A stretch of DNA of 64,000 bases, taken from contig NZ_LMRV01000037.1 in assembly GCF_001428245.1 (NCBI RefSeq), positions 1 through 64,000 of the forward strand, written 5' to 3'. This document shows, piece by piece, positions 35,287 through 44,943 of the stretch. Positions within the stretch are counted from its first letter, which is position 1. Each line of letters starts with the position of its first letter. Under the pieces are notes generated by a model. That model saw nothing but the letters and a program-made list of their open reading frames with translations, made no database searches and was not told the DNA's origin. A program made the position numbers and the translations under genes. The stretch comes from Paenibacillus sp. Soil522. Lineage in GTDB: Bacteria; Bacillota; Bacilli; Paenibacillales; Paenibacillaceae.

Positions 35287-36492
35287 TTACATCAGATACA
35301 CATGCTCGGGATGCGGATGGCTTAAAAAATCATGATGCGAAATAGACCACCCATAGGCTCCCGCATAACGGAATATGATCACGTCCCCAACCCGCAGCTG
35401 CGAAACGCGCGCTTCTTTTGCCAGCACATCCTTCGGCGTGCAGAGCTGACCGACGACCGTTACTTCAGCATCTTCCAGTTCCGTTCTCGGAAAAGGGTAC
35501 GGCCAGTGCGGAAGAGGAATGATTTCAAACGGATGGCTGTGCTGCCAAGATACCGGCAGACGGAAATGGTTCGTCCCGCCGCGGACGATCGCGTAGTGTT
35601 TGCCATGATTCCGCTTGATGTCTATAACCTGGGCCGCATACCAGCCGCAAGCCGCCGTTATGTACCGTCCCGGCTCGAACAGCACCTGCAGTCCGTCCCA
35701 CGCCTGTTCGTCAAGCACATTCTGCAGCTCGCGCGCAAACGTATCCCAATCGAACTGTTGTTCCAGATCCGCATAGTTGACTCCGATGCCGCCGCCCGCA
35801 TTCAGGACGGAAACGGTCAGACCGAATTCATCGACCCACTGCCGGACGCGCGAGCAATATAAGGAAATCAGCTCAGCGTGGCGCCTAGCATCCAAATTGT
35901 TAGAGATCGAATGCAGATGGAAACCTTCCAGCTTGATGGAAGGCAACGACAAAGCGAGGCGGATCGCATCCGGAACTTCCTCTTCATCGATTCCGAACTG
36001 TGTCGGCCTTCCGCCCATGGCAAGCGTCGCTTCGGGAAGAGTAGAATGGAGATTAACCCTCAGCAGAACCTGAACGGTCGTTCCGCGCTGCTGTGCGAGA
36101 AGATTGATGCGCAGCAGCTCGTGTACGCTTTCCGCATGTATCAGGCTGACCCGGTTGTCGATCGCGCCGGCTAGTTCCAAATCCGTTTTTCCCGGTCCCC
36201 CAAACAAAATCGGAACGCTTGACGAAACTCCCCTGATTTTAAGGATCTCTCCGAGAGAAGCGGCTTCAAACCCATGAACGATGCCGGACAACTGCTTCAA
36301 AATTTCCATATCGGAGTTGGCCTTGACCGCATAATACAACCGGCACTTTTTCGGAAGCGACTGCACACGTAAGGCCGCATGCTCCCGCAGCGCCTGCATA
36401 TCATAAATGAACGCGCAAACCGGTTCCGCCCGTGTCTGCGGCCATTGCTCGATAAAATTCACGACTTTATTAGCCGATATCACATTATTCAT
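35287..36492 (-). CDS. sbnH: PLP-dependent decarboxylase, SbnH-like (first copy)
   Basis: A 401-residue fold-III PLP decarboxylase, closely similar in layout to the one at 30892: PLP lysine in YYAVKANSD, GFHLHSISNNLDARRHAEL, VLNAGGGIGVNYADL, LFEPGRYITAACGWYA and FRYAGAYGWSISHHDFL. Its start overlaps the SbnG-like gene by eight bases, and in Staphylococcus sbnH also directly follows sbnG, so this copy is the better candidate for the true SbnH. It should release CO2 from a citryl-diaminopropionate or diamino acid to give the diamine part of the siderophore. Confidence 0.88.
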   Translation of the reverse strand: MNNVISANKVVNFIEQWPQTRAEPVCAFIYDMQALREHAALRVQSLPKKCRLYYAVKANSDMEILKQLSGIVHGFEAASLGEILKIRGVSSSVPILFGGPGKTDLELAGAIDNRVSLIHAESVHELLRINLLAQQRGTTVQVLLRVNLHSTLPEATLAMGGRPTQFGIDEEEVPDAIRLALSLPSIKLEGFHLHSISNNLDARRHAELISLYCSRVRQWVDEFGLTVSVLNAGGGIGVNYADLEQQFDWDTFARELQNVLDEQAWDGLQVLFEPGRYITAACGWYAAQVIDIKRNHGKHYAIVRGGTNHFRLPVSWQHSHPFEIIPLPHWPYPFPRTELEDAEVTVVGQLCTPKDVLAKEARVSQLRVGDVIIFRYAGAYGWSISHHDFLSHPHPEHVYLM

Positions 36493-37276
36493 TGCCGTTT
36501 CCTTTCTGTGCTAATTCTGAATATGTACGAAGATGCCCGCGCAGCGCCCGGAACGAAATGCCCCTCTCGTCGCCGAGCACGAACGCACGAACCCCTCTTT
36601 CGCGCCAATCCTCGATATCTTCGGCGGCTCGCGGAATCGCACAATAAGGCACGCCGTTCCGCTTGGCCGCGGCGTGCGCCTGCAGCAGCCCCTCACGGAC
36701 GCGCGGTGAGCGCATCTGCCAAGGTACACCATAAGACTGCGACAAATCCGCGGCCCCCTCAAGCACCATATCAACGCCGGGAACGGATAAAATTTCGTCC
36801 GCCCGCTCTACGCCCTCCCGGCTTTCTATCATCGGTACGACCATAATCTCTTCGTTGGCCCGCTCCATATATGCAGCGAGATCATACTTGCCGAACGCTC
36901 CCGGCCGCCCGCCGTTCAGGCTTCTTGAGCCGTACGGATAATAGCGGCAGGCTCGTACGGCTTGCTCTGCTTGCTCCTTGTTCTCCACGGATGGTATGAC
37001 GATGCCCCCAGCGCCTCCGTCAAGCGCCCGCAAAATTTCTTTCGGATTTGGTTCGGAAACGCGCACAAGCGCTGTAATGCCGACCGCTTCAGCGGCCCGA
37101 ATCATATGTTCCAGCGTTTCCGGATTAACCAGCACATGCTCTGTATCGATAATGACAAAATCGTAATCGGCGCAACCGATCATCTCGACGACAACAGGGG
37201 ACGGAATAGAACAAAAGAGTCCGAAAACGAGATGACCTTCACCCAGCTTTCGCTTCAACCGGTTCTCCTTCAACAT
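36485..37276 (-). CDS. sbnG: HpcH/HpaI-family citrate synthase, SbnG-like
   Basis: A 263-residue protein of the HpcH/HpaI aldolase/citrate lyase family, the size of SbnG. Motifs: VEMIGCADYDFVIIDTEHV, ALVRVSEPNPKEILRALDG, GIVIPSVENKEQAEQAVRAC and the metal-site block VVPMIESREGVERADEIL with VDMVLEGAADLSQSYG. SbnG condenses oxaloacetate and acetyl-CoA to citrate so that siderophore synthesis does not depend on the TCA citrate synthase. The neighbours on both sides are siderophore genes, which supports this over a catabolic aldolase. Seventeen bases downstream of a synthetase gene, with AGGGGG ahead of the ATG. Confidence 0.87.
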   Translation of the reverse strand: MLKENRLKRKLGEGHLVFGLFCSIPSPVVVEMIGCADYDFVIIDTEHVLVNPETLEHMIRAAEAVGITALVRVSEPNPKEILRALDGGAGGIVIPSVENKEQAEQAVRACRYYPYGSRSLNGGRPGAFGKYDLAAYMERANEEIMVVPMIESREGVERADEILSVPGVDMVLEGAADLSQSYGVPWQMRSPRVREGLLQAHAAAKRNGVPYCAIPRAAEDIEDWRERGVRAFVLGDERGISFRALRGHLRTYSELAQKGNGNE

Positions 37277-37293
37277 ACGCCCGGCCCCCTTTC

Positions 37294-39129
37294 TTAACGG
37301 AAACGGCTGAGAGGGTTGGGGACGTCATGCACGCGTAACTCCGCATCGCCGAATAGACGCCGTTTCGTCAACTGCTCAACCTGAATCGTATCCGCAAACA
37401 GATCGAACTGTTCAAACCGTTCGCGGTGCTGCGGATGCTCCCGCTCATATTCGCGAATGACCTCCGCCACAATCCGCCAAAATACTAACTCTTCTTGGCC
37501 GAAACGCTCCTCCAGAAACATGCACAGTTCAGCAAGATTAATGAAAAAGAACGCATCGTGGACAAAATCGCGAACAACTGCCGGATCATCCGTTTCAATA
37601 AACGAATTCCGGTTTATTTTCGGATGGTGAGCCGGTACCGGATGCAGCGTCGGGCAGGCGCCCGGATCGGCCAGATGGCGGCGCGAGAAACGAATTCCGT
37701 CATGAAAATCTTTGAGCGCCACACGTTCCGGCTTACCGTCCTTATGAATCAAAATCATATTTTGCGCGTGTGATTCCAGCGCTACCCCATGCGCATAAAG
37801 CATATGAATGAGCGGAACTACGGAACACCTGATGAGCGCCTCCGTCCATTCGAGAATGCCATACCGCTCGATCCACGGGGCGATAAGCGGACGGCCGGAC
37901 GCTTCGACATGACAAAGCCCATTGAACGGAGCCGCTTCTTCCCCCTTGGACAAATAACCGTGCAGGCTTTCCCTCCAAATAGCGCCAAGCGTGCCGTACG
38001 CTTTCGCCTGCGCAAGCTCCGGCAGCGTTTCATGGTCGAACGCCGCTCCTGCCACTTCGCGAAGAAGAACAACGCTGGTCTTCTTCGCAACCGGATCGCC
38101 CTCAATTAGTCCGTGAAGCCAGTCGGAAATAAGCGGGGCATTCAAAATCGTATGGCGGGCCAGTATCCGGCCGGTTGACGTATTCGTAATGCTGAGCGGC
38201 AGCTTCAAATACGATTTGTCCGGAGACGCTGCGTTCGAAAGCGTGCGAATCGATTGCTGCGGCAGGTACGAATCCCCGCCTTCGCCGAGCGCAATGATGC
38301 GGCCTTCAGCGATATTACGGTAAAATGCCGCGCCGACAATCTCTCTCCACTGCCACGGATGAACCGCGACCAGCCTGAATGCTTCCGTTTCTCCTCCTGC
38401 TGCTTTGATCTTTTCCTGAAAGCGCGCAAGCGTCTCGTCGCCCAGCTCCCTCCGAATGAATGCGTCGTAGTCGATCGAACGGGAATGCGACAGACGGCAA
38501 TCGTCCTCAGAAACCGCCAGCCATAAAGGCTTCACTTCCTGTTTAAATTCCGGTCCGTATACGGCATTATCGGCAAGGTTGAAACCGATCCTCGACTTAT
38601 AGCAAGGATGATAGGGATGGCCATCCAGCACATTCGCTTCCAAAGCGTCATACGACCTTTCCGTTTCGGAAAGCGGTACGGACGGCCTCTGCGCATGCGC
38701 CTGAGTGTCTTTTAGCAGCGTCTGAATAAGCTCGTCGTAAAACACGGGGAGACGCTCCTCGCATCCGGCATTTCCAAGCACCTCGGTTACAAACTCCGTG
38801 AGACGCGCTTCCGTCGTTACTCCGCCGGGTTCAATCCGTTTTACGGGATTTTGACGGATTCGAATACGGCCGAAGCTTTGCTTAATCCGTCCGATACAAA
38901 CATAAGCTGCGGTGCCGCCATCCGTCGTCTGCACCGGAACGATAAACCGCTCCTCCCCGCCTTGCAAGCTCTCGCGCTCGAACGGGATGATCCGTTCATA
39001 TAACAGCGTTTCGAGTAATTGGCTGATAATTCGTTTTTCAACACCATCCATATATTCCGGCTTAATGATATTGGTCCATTCGGCGCCTTTTCCGGCATCC
39101 GGTTTTTCTAACAGGTTTGATTGATTCAT
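37294..39129 (-). CDS. IucA/IucC-family siderophore synthetase (second)
   Basis: A 611-residue NIS synthetase. ATP-site motif DGHPYHPCYKSRIGF near residue 180, VAVHPWQWREIVGAAFYRN, SIRTLSNAASPDKSYLKLPL, LESHAQNMILI and a C-terminal FhuF-like region (HAFFFINLAELCMFL reads as part of it). Its ATG overlaps the stop of the preceding synthetase as ATGA, so the two are made in step. The family activates a carboxyl group of citrate or 2-oxoglutarate as adenylate and couples it to an amine. Subfamily (type A, B or C) is not assigned. Confidence 0.91.
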   Translation of the reverse strand: MNQSNLLEKPDAGKGAEWTNIIKPEYMDGVEKRIISQLLETLLYERIIPFERESLQGGEERFIVPVQTTDGGTAAYVCIGRIKQSFGRIRIRQNPVKRIEPGGVTTEARLTEFVTEVLGNAGCEERLPVFYDELIQTLLKDTQAHAQRPSVPLSETERSYDALEANVLDGHPYHPCYKSRIGFNLADNAVYGPEFKQEVKPLWLAVSEDDCRLSHSRSIDYDAFIRRELGDETLARFQEKIKAAGGETEAFRLVAVHPWQWREIVGAAFYRNIAEGRIIALGEGGDSYLPQQSIRTLSNAASPDKSYLKLPLSITNTSTGRILARHTILNAPLISDWLHGLIEGDPVAKKTSVVLLREVAGAAFDHETLPELAQAKAYGTLGAIWRESLHGYLSKGEEAAPFNGLCHVEASGRPLIAPWIERYGILEWTEALIRCSVVPLIHMLYAHGVALESHAQNMILIHKDGKPERVALKDFHDGIRFSRRHLADPGACPTLHPVPAHHPKINRNSFIETDDPAVVRDFVHDAFFFINLAELCMFLEERFGQEELVFWRIVAEVIREYEREHPQHRERFEQFDLFADTIQVEQLTKRRLFGDAELRVHDVPNPLSRFR

Positions 39130-40934
39130 AGCTCCTCCTTACAGTGGGAAATCGGATTGGGAATGTCCACATAAAGCGGCGATTCCCCCCGTTGTTGAAA
39201 ACGGCTAATTAAATTGGCTTTCGCGGGAAGCTTCGCATTCGTAAGCAAATCCCCAATATAATCGCGAAGCCTAGAGCAGCTTGATTCGTTTTGTTCATCC
39301 TCAAGGAGACGGCGGACAACGGCCCACAGCTGTTTCTCCCCTATGCGGTGATGCCAAGCCAAGGTATGGACCAATGCGCCCAAATGATTGACGAAGAAGT
39401 AGTATTTCAGACGAAACCATGCTTCTTCTGCGGGATACAGCACCGGGCTGTCTGCGGAAACGAGCGTCTGAACCCAGCCGGCATGCTCCGCACGGCCGCG
39501 GTCGACACTGATCCCTTCCAAATCTCTAACGTAAAACCGGCTCGGCATGCCATTCTCAATAGCAACGAGGGAATTTTGGACATGCGCTTCAAGGCTGACT
39601 CCTGTATCCGCCAACAATTTCAAAAGCGGCAGCATCGAAATTCGCAAATAAGCGGCCAGCCATTCTTTCGGATCGGGTATACTTCCATCATGCGACTGCC
39701 TGATAGCTTGAATCAGCTTCGGTTCACGCTCCCCGGGAAAACTCTCGAGCAGCGACGCTACGACAAAGCTGTGCCGGCTTTCGTTCCCGGCAAGCTGGTC
39801 AGCCTTGCGGAATACGACCGCGAAACTCGCCGCGAGCCGTTCACATATGCCCGGGCTTCCGGCGGCAGCATCGCATCGGATGGTCCGATACCCGGTTTCC
39901 GGCAAAATTTGAAAGCTGCCTCTACTGTTAAAGACGCCAAGACTTTTCAAAATTTTGGCTGCGTCTATCGTGCGGCTCACTTGTTCGACCGTATTTTCAC
40001 GAATAAAGTTCGTAATTCTGACATGCAGCGGGAGCTTGAAAAAGTATCCCCACTCCGGATCCCACACGGTGCGAACGGAAGAGGTCGGGTATACGGGAGA
40101 ACCGAGCGGTCCGAGATCGATGAGCGTTTTGTCCAGCAGCATCTGCCGTACCGCCTCATCGCGCTTTACATATTGCGCTTGCCACGGATGGAGCGGAATG
40201 AGCCGATAGAGCGGTAATCTCTCTCCAAGGAGCCGTTCTGCCTGAACGATCACGGCAGGAGAGATCGCGTCCTCGAAACCGTCAAGCCGTTCTTCTTCGA
40301 CCAGCCCGGCGGATGCGGCGAAATAGTGCAGCGTAAAGGCCGCCCGGAATTCCGGAGCATAGACCGGAAGCTCCTCGTCTGTGAAACCTTCCGAGCTCTT
40401 CGGAGTCGGATGGAACGGATGGCCCGCAAGCAGCGTCTGCTCGGAACCGACGTAATCCAGCCGATCAGACTTGCCGCTCTCCCTGCGTTCAAGAGCGCCG
40501 GCGATATAAAACCGCATTTTCCGCATGCTGTTCTCGATTTGCCCGCGTAGTTCCGACAGTCTTTCACTCCGTTTCATATCCTCATCGTATAAGCTGACTT
40601 CCTCAACAATCGCGCCGATTAAACGATCCGGTTCAACCGGTGACAATACGCCGCCGCAGTTGGCCATATAAAAAGAGCTGCCATACTGATGCTGACCGGT
40701 CTCCGAATAATAGACGAGTTGTCCGGCAATCCGTTTTTTGCTGTGCGGAAGCTCTACCGTGAACGGCTCTCCTTGTTCGTCCGGCGGAAATAAACCGGAC
40801 TCCGCCCTTTCGCATCTCATGTCGAATGCGCCAATTTCCCGGAGAAAGCTGTTGAGCAGCCCGCGAATCGAAGCGTTCTCGGCCAATCGTCTGCTAATCG
40901 GATCGACGGCTGGTAATAATGGATGTCCTTGCAA
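39126..40934 (-). CDS. IucA/IucC-family siderophore synthetase (first)
   Basis: A 602-residue NIS synthetase, first of three in the operon and the one nearest sbnAB. Motifs: AGHPFHPTPKSSEGF near residue 175, IPLHPWQAQYVKRDE, SSVRTVWDPEWGYFFKLPLH, SLEAHVQNSLVAIE. It opens with TTG behind GGGAG; no better ATG is near. In Staphylococcus the synthetase following sbnAB is SbnC, so by position this may be its counterpart; that is inference. Confidence 0.91.
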   Translation of the reverse strand: MQGHPLLPAVDPISRRLAENASIRGLLNSFLREIGAFDMRCERAESGLFPPDEQGEPFTVELPHSKKRIAGQLVYYSETGQHQYGSSFYMANCGGVLSPVEPDRLIGAIVEEVSLYDEDMKRSERLSELRGQIENSMRKMRFYIAGALERRESGKSDRLDYVGSEQTLLAGHPFHPTPKSSEGFTDEELPVYAPEFRAAFTLHYFAASAGLVEEERLDGFEDAISPAVIVQAERLLGERLPLYRLIPLHPWQAQYVKRDEAVRQMLLDKTLIDLGPLGSPVYPTSSVRTVWDPEWGYFFKLPLHVRITNFIRENTVEQVSRTIDAAKILKSLGVFNSRGSFQILPETGYRTIRCDAAAGSPGICERLAASFAVVFRKADQLAGNESRHSFVVASLLESFPGEREPKLIQAIRQSHDGSIPDPKEWLAAYLRISMLPLLKLLADTGVSLEAHVQNSLVAIENGMPSRFYVRDLEGISVDRGRAEHAGWVQTLVSADSPVLYPAEEAWFRLKYYFFVNHLGALVHTLAWHHRIGEKQLWAVVRRLLEDEQNESSCSRLRDYIGDLLTNAKLPAKANLISRFQQRGESPLYVDIPNPISHCKEEL

Positions 40935-40986
40935 ATTGGTTTCTCCCTTCTATCGAATTTGAGGCGACCGGCTCTCTGCCGATCTG

Positions 40987-42066
40987 TTAATAAAGCTTCA
41001 GGCTTACGCCCGCTTTCTCTTCCAATGCCTTGAGATAAATATGGCGTGCGCATGAAATATCCTCAATGGCCATCCCCATCGGATTCAAAATAATAATCTC
41101 TTCATCCGATTCCCGGCCGGCTTTTTGACCAATCACGATTTCCCCGAGCTCCGCATACAGACTCTCACGGGAGAAGCTGCCTTCCAGCACCAGCTGGTTG
41201 ATCATTTTTTTCTCGCGGTTCGATTGATCCCAGTCGTCCACAACCACTTTATCCGCCTTTAGAAATACATCCTTTTGTACGTCCATAATGGATGTATTGC
41301 TGACAAAAACCCCCTTCTGCAGCCATTCATACGGAATGTACGGGGTATCTGTCACCGTGCATGTCACGACGACTTCGCCTTGCCGGACTGCGTTTTCAGC
41401 CGACTGCTCGATATGGATTTTAATATTCATATACCGCGATGCAAGCTCGTCTCTCAGCCTTTCCGCTGCTGCCGCATTCACGTCATAAAGATGAAGCTCT
41501 TCAATATGCGCAAACTGTTCCAAAAGAGTTCGAAGCTGTGCGCTTGCAATGAGGCCGCAGCCGATGCAGGACACGCGGCGGAAGTTTTTGCGTGCGAGAT
41601 GCCTTGCCGCGACTGCGGTTACCGCAGCCGTACGCATGCTGCTGATGAGTCCCGCCTCCAAAATGGCGACCGGATAATTGCTTTGCGGATCGTTAAGCGC
41701 GATAATGCCGCTCGCCCTCTCGAGTCCTTTTCTTTGCGGGTTGTCGTGCTTGCTTCCGATCCATTTGATACCCGACATAGGAGTGTCCCCCCCGATATGC
41801 GCGGGCATGGCGATGATACGGTCAGCGATATGTCCGTCTTTGCTGTCGGTACGCAAGTAAGGTTTAAGCGGCTGGACGTACTCTCCCCTCGCATGCAGTG
41901 TCAGCGCCTGCTCGATCGCCTCCACATAAAGATCAGATCTTTCTCCTCCCAGCGAGGCGATCGTTTCTCTGTCTAAATAAAGCAGCGTTGGCGCTTTACC
42001 GTTGTTGGATCTTGTCTGTTCAGGCGATATCGTTTGTGCAGTTCCGCCTGCTGCTTTCATGCTCAT
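40987..42066 (-). CDS. sbnB: 2,3-Diaminopropionate biosynthesis protein SbnB
   Basis: A 359-residue protein of the ornithine cyclodeaminase/mu-crystallin family. Rossmann motif VSCIGCGLIASAQLRTLLEQ near residue 165, substrate-site blocks GGDTPMSGIKWIGSKHDNP and SSMRTAAVTAVAARHLARK. SbnB oxidatively hydrolyses N-(1-amino-1-carboxy-2-ethyl)-glutamate, made by SbnA, to L-2,3-diaminopropionate and 2-oxoglutarate using NAD. Both products are building blocks of staphyloferrin B. It lies 33 bases after sbnA on the same strand. Confidence 0.92.
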   Translation of the reverse strand: MSMKAAGGTAQTISPEQTRSNNGKAPTLLYLDRETIASLGGERSDLYVEAIEQALTLHARGEYVQPLKPYLRTDSKDGHIADRIIAMPAHIGGDTPMSGIKWIGSKHDNPQRKGLERASGIIALNDPQSNYPVAILEAGLISSMRTAAVTAVAARHLARKNFRRVSCIGCGLIASAQLRTLLEQFAHIEELHLYDVNAAAAERLRDELASRYMNIKIHIEQSAENAVRQGEVVVTCTVTDTPYIPYEWLQKGVFVSNTSIMDVQKDVFLKADKVVVDDWDQSNREKKMINQLVLEGSFSRESLYAELGEIVIGQKAGRESDEEIIILNPMGMAIEDISCARHIYLKALEEKAGVSLKLY

Positions 42067-42099
42067 TTATGTATGCTCCTCTCTTAATTGCAATGCTTT

Positions 42100-43116
<1,017 letters not shown>

Positions 43117-43134
43117 TTACTGACCATAAATTAT

Positions 43135-43153
43135 GATATTGATAATCATTATC
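43135..43153. promoter_or_regulatory. Fur box upstream of sbnA
   Basis: GATATTGATAATCATTATC matches the 19-base Fur consensus at 18 positions and contains the exact 7-1-7 site TGATAATCATTATCA (43140-43154). It should repress the whole nine-gene siderophore operon when iron is plentiful. Confidence 0.92.
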
Positions 43154-43245
43154 ATTTTATCTATATTCAGATTAGCATGATGTACGACCCTTGGTAAATG
43201 ATTCGATCGGATAATCTCTACTATCCGATTAGAGTATGTTCTTCA

Positions 43246-43662
43246 CTACTTCCCCCCTATTTGCAGCATTTGTTTTAATACATAAATAAAATCCGCGCCT
43301 GATTTTTCAATCTCGAGCGCCTTTTTCATGTTTTGAATATGCTTTTTAACCGTGTTTTCGGAAACGTAAAGCTCTCCGGCAATCCGCTTTATTGAATAAT
43401 GCCCGCAGAGCATGACCGCGATTTGCTGCTGCCTGTTGCTGAGCGGCGCCGGAAGTGCCGCATCATGACCTAGAAGTGGCTCCTCTGCCGGATTCTTTTC
43501 CTGACAAGCGCCATTACACTCAAGAGTCACTTTCACATATTCAGAGATGCCAAGCCGCATCACCTGCTCCACAACGTCGAGATGCAGACCGGCCAGCTTG
43601 GCGCGACCCGTCTCATCCATTACGCTAGAGTCGATCGTTAGTCTAATTTTTGTCACAGACAT
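43246..43662 (-). CDS. Small LuxR-type HTH regulator
   Basis: A 138-residue protein starting MSVTKIRLTID behind GGGAGGGTGCT. The C-terminal half is a LuxR/GerE helix-turn-helix (LSNRQQQIAVMLCGHYSIKR, IAGELYVSENTVKKHIQNM). The N-terminal 65 residues contain a CNGAC pair of cysteines and match no receiver or autoinducer domain that I recognise. It lies between the siderophore operon and the FhuF-like gene, on their strand, so regulation of iron genes is plausible but unproven. Confidence 0.8.
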   Translation of the reverse strand: MSVTKIRLTIDSSVMDETGRAKLAGLHLDVVEQVMRLGISEYVKVTLECNGACQEKNPAEEPLLGHDAALPAPLSNRQQQIAVMLCGHYSIKRIAGELYVSENTVKKHIQNMKKALEIEKSGADFIYVLKQMLQIGGK

Positions 43663-43708
43663 AGCACCCTCCCGATATTCCATTAAAAATCATTCCTAGA
43701 CGAAATGA

Positions 43709-43748
43709 AAAAGAGAAGCGACTTTTCCGTTCAAGTTGCTTCTCTTTT
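43709..43748. terminator. Terminator after FhuF-like gene
   Basis: AAAAGAGAAGCGACTT pairs with AAGTTGCTTCTCTTTT (one mismatch), 8-base loop. T-rich tails on both strands. On the minus strand it ends the FhuF-like transcript just before the LuxR-type gene. Confidence 0.82.
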
Positions 43749-43760
43749 CTTTCATGCACC

Positions 43761-44567
43761 TTATGGTTTCCCTTGTGCCGATAGTGGTTTATGTTCTCCT
43801 TCGTGGGCCGCCAAATATTTTTCAACGCGTTTCTCATCCGATATGAGAGGGCATGTATAACAATAACGGTCCTCACCGGGCAGACGGTAATTTAAACAGC
43901 ATTTTGCCCGAAGCAAAATTTGCTGTCCCTCATGCAGCGGATCATCTACGCTCCGAAAGCGGGTAATTATAGGATTGTACGCTTTTCCGGGAAACCAATC
44001 TGATTGATAAGGCTCTGTCATGGCGCGGAAAACATTCTCAATGTTGCTGCGATTTTCGCTTGATTCAGCCTCTTTGATCCATTCCTTCTTCCAATATGCA
44101 AGCAGATAGGAGAAGGTAGCCCACAAGTTTGATTCTCGAATTCCGGTATGATACACGGTTTTAGTAAACACGGGATGGACGTTTTCCGAAAGTAAATGTC
44201 CAATATACAAATCATTTTTCCGTTTCGGGTCATGGACAGATTTCAATGGATTAAATTCAACCGAATCTGCGATATGAAAGTTTAATCCGCTGCCGTTTAC
44301 CGTTATTTTCACCTTTTCCACCGACATATCGATGCCGATTTGATGGTGCGTCCATAAATACAATCCCCCAGCAATTAATGAGCCGTAACGTTTAATAAAT
44401 AGAGAACCGATGACTCTGCTATTCGATGTATTCAAATTTTCACCGAAACGTTTCAGCAAATAAACAAATTGTTCTTCAGAATCCAAAGCTATTGCTTCCT
44501 TGTTCGTACATGCTTCAAGTGAAATATTGAATCGATTTTGAAATAAAGGTAAATCGAAGGGAACCAT
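43761..44567 (-). CDS. FhuF-like ferric-siderophore reductase
   Basis: A 268-residue protein resembling FhuF. The C-terminus holds the four-cysteine 2Fe-2S motif C-C-x10-C-x2-C in AKCCLNYRLPGEDRYCYTCP, preceded by GSLFIKRYGSLIAGGLYLWT, a block shared with IucA/IucC and FhuF proteins. No signal peptide or membrane segment, so it acts in the cytoplasm, reducing Fe(III) bound to imported siderophore to release iron. A Fur-like box about 40 bases upstream and a terminator after it make it an iron-regulated single-gene unit. Confidence 0.87.
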   Translation of the reverse strand: MVPFDLPLFQNRFNISLEACTNKEAIALDSEEQFVYLLKRFGENLNTSNSRVIGSLFIKRYGSLIAGGLYLWTHHQIGIDMSVEKVKITVNGSGLNFHIADSVEFNPLKSVHDPKRKNDLYIGHLLSENVHPVFTKTVYHTGIRESNLWATFSYLLAYWKKEWIKEAESSENRSNIENVFRAMTEPYQSDWFPGKAYNPIITRFRSVDDPLHEGQQILLRAKCCLNYRLPGEDRYCYTCPLISDEKRVEKYLAAHEGEHKPLSAQGKP

Positions 44568-44605
44568 ATGCTATGTCTCCTAAAGGGTTAATGAATCTAT
44601 CTGCT

Positions 44606-44624
44606 GAATATGATAATCGTTCTC
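44606..44624. promoter_or_regulatory. Fur-like box upstream of FhuF-like gene
   Basis: GAATATGATAATCGTTCTC matches the Fur consensus at 15 of 19 positions. It is weaker than the other sites in the window but ideally placed. Confidence 0.6.
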
Positions 44625-44680
44625 AAAATGAATGTCAAACGAAGCTTGTTATAAAGTGGAATTTGAACAGAAAAAAGATA

Positions 44681-44802
44681 CTAGTAGAACGATCGTTTCA
44701 ATTCTTCCTTGGATTGAACACGAATATATCGAAGTACCTGCTTGAACATCATGGCAAAGAACACTTCAATGATGGTTCAGCCATGAACCATGCTTGGGGG
44801 TG
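44681..44802 (-). mobile_element. Scrap of an IS630-like transposase
   Basis: In the otherwise gene-free stretch 44625-44823, the minus strand encodes IIEVFFAMMFKQVLRYIRVQ and SKEELKRSFY before a stop. This resembles the C-terminal end of IS630-family transposases, where a W-x-x-x-x-E-x-F-F segment is followed by I-R-V-x-S-K-E-E-L-x-x-R-I-Y. Only about 35 codons survive, with no inverted repeats recognised. Low confidence; based on recalled family pattern. Confidence 0.35.
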
Positions 44803-44823
44803 AATATGAACTCGAATCGTTAG

Positions 44824-44885
44824 AAAAAAGCTCTCCTTTAGGTTGCAGGTTTTGTTATTTAACCTGTCTGACTAAAGGAGAGCTT
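44824..44885 (-). terminator. Terminator of glycosidase operon
   Basis: On the minus strand AAGCTCTCCTTTAG pairs perfectly with CTAAAGGAGAGCTT, with an inner CAGGTT/AACCTG stem, and TTTTCT follows. It ends the GH97-GH28 transcript. Confidence 0.85.
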
Positions 44886-44943
44886 GCCGCTTTTGGGACA
44901 ATACCGAACTTGCCGCTTCCGCTGAAGGTTGCAGCCTTATGCG

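Noticed and set aside
39291-40217. A 308-codon plus-strand frame
   Set aside because: It is antisense to a NIS synthetase with all family motifs and has no ribosome binding site.
44573-44803. A 76-codon plus-strand frame
   Set aside because: It overlaps a Fur-like box and the transposase scrap on the other strand and lacks a start signal.
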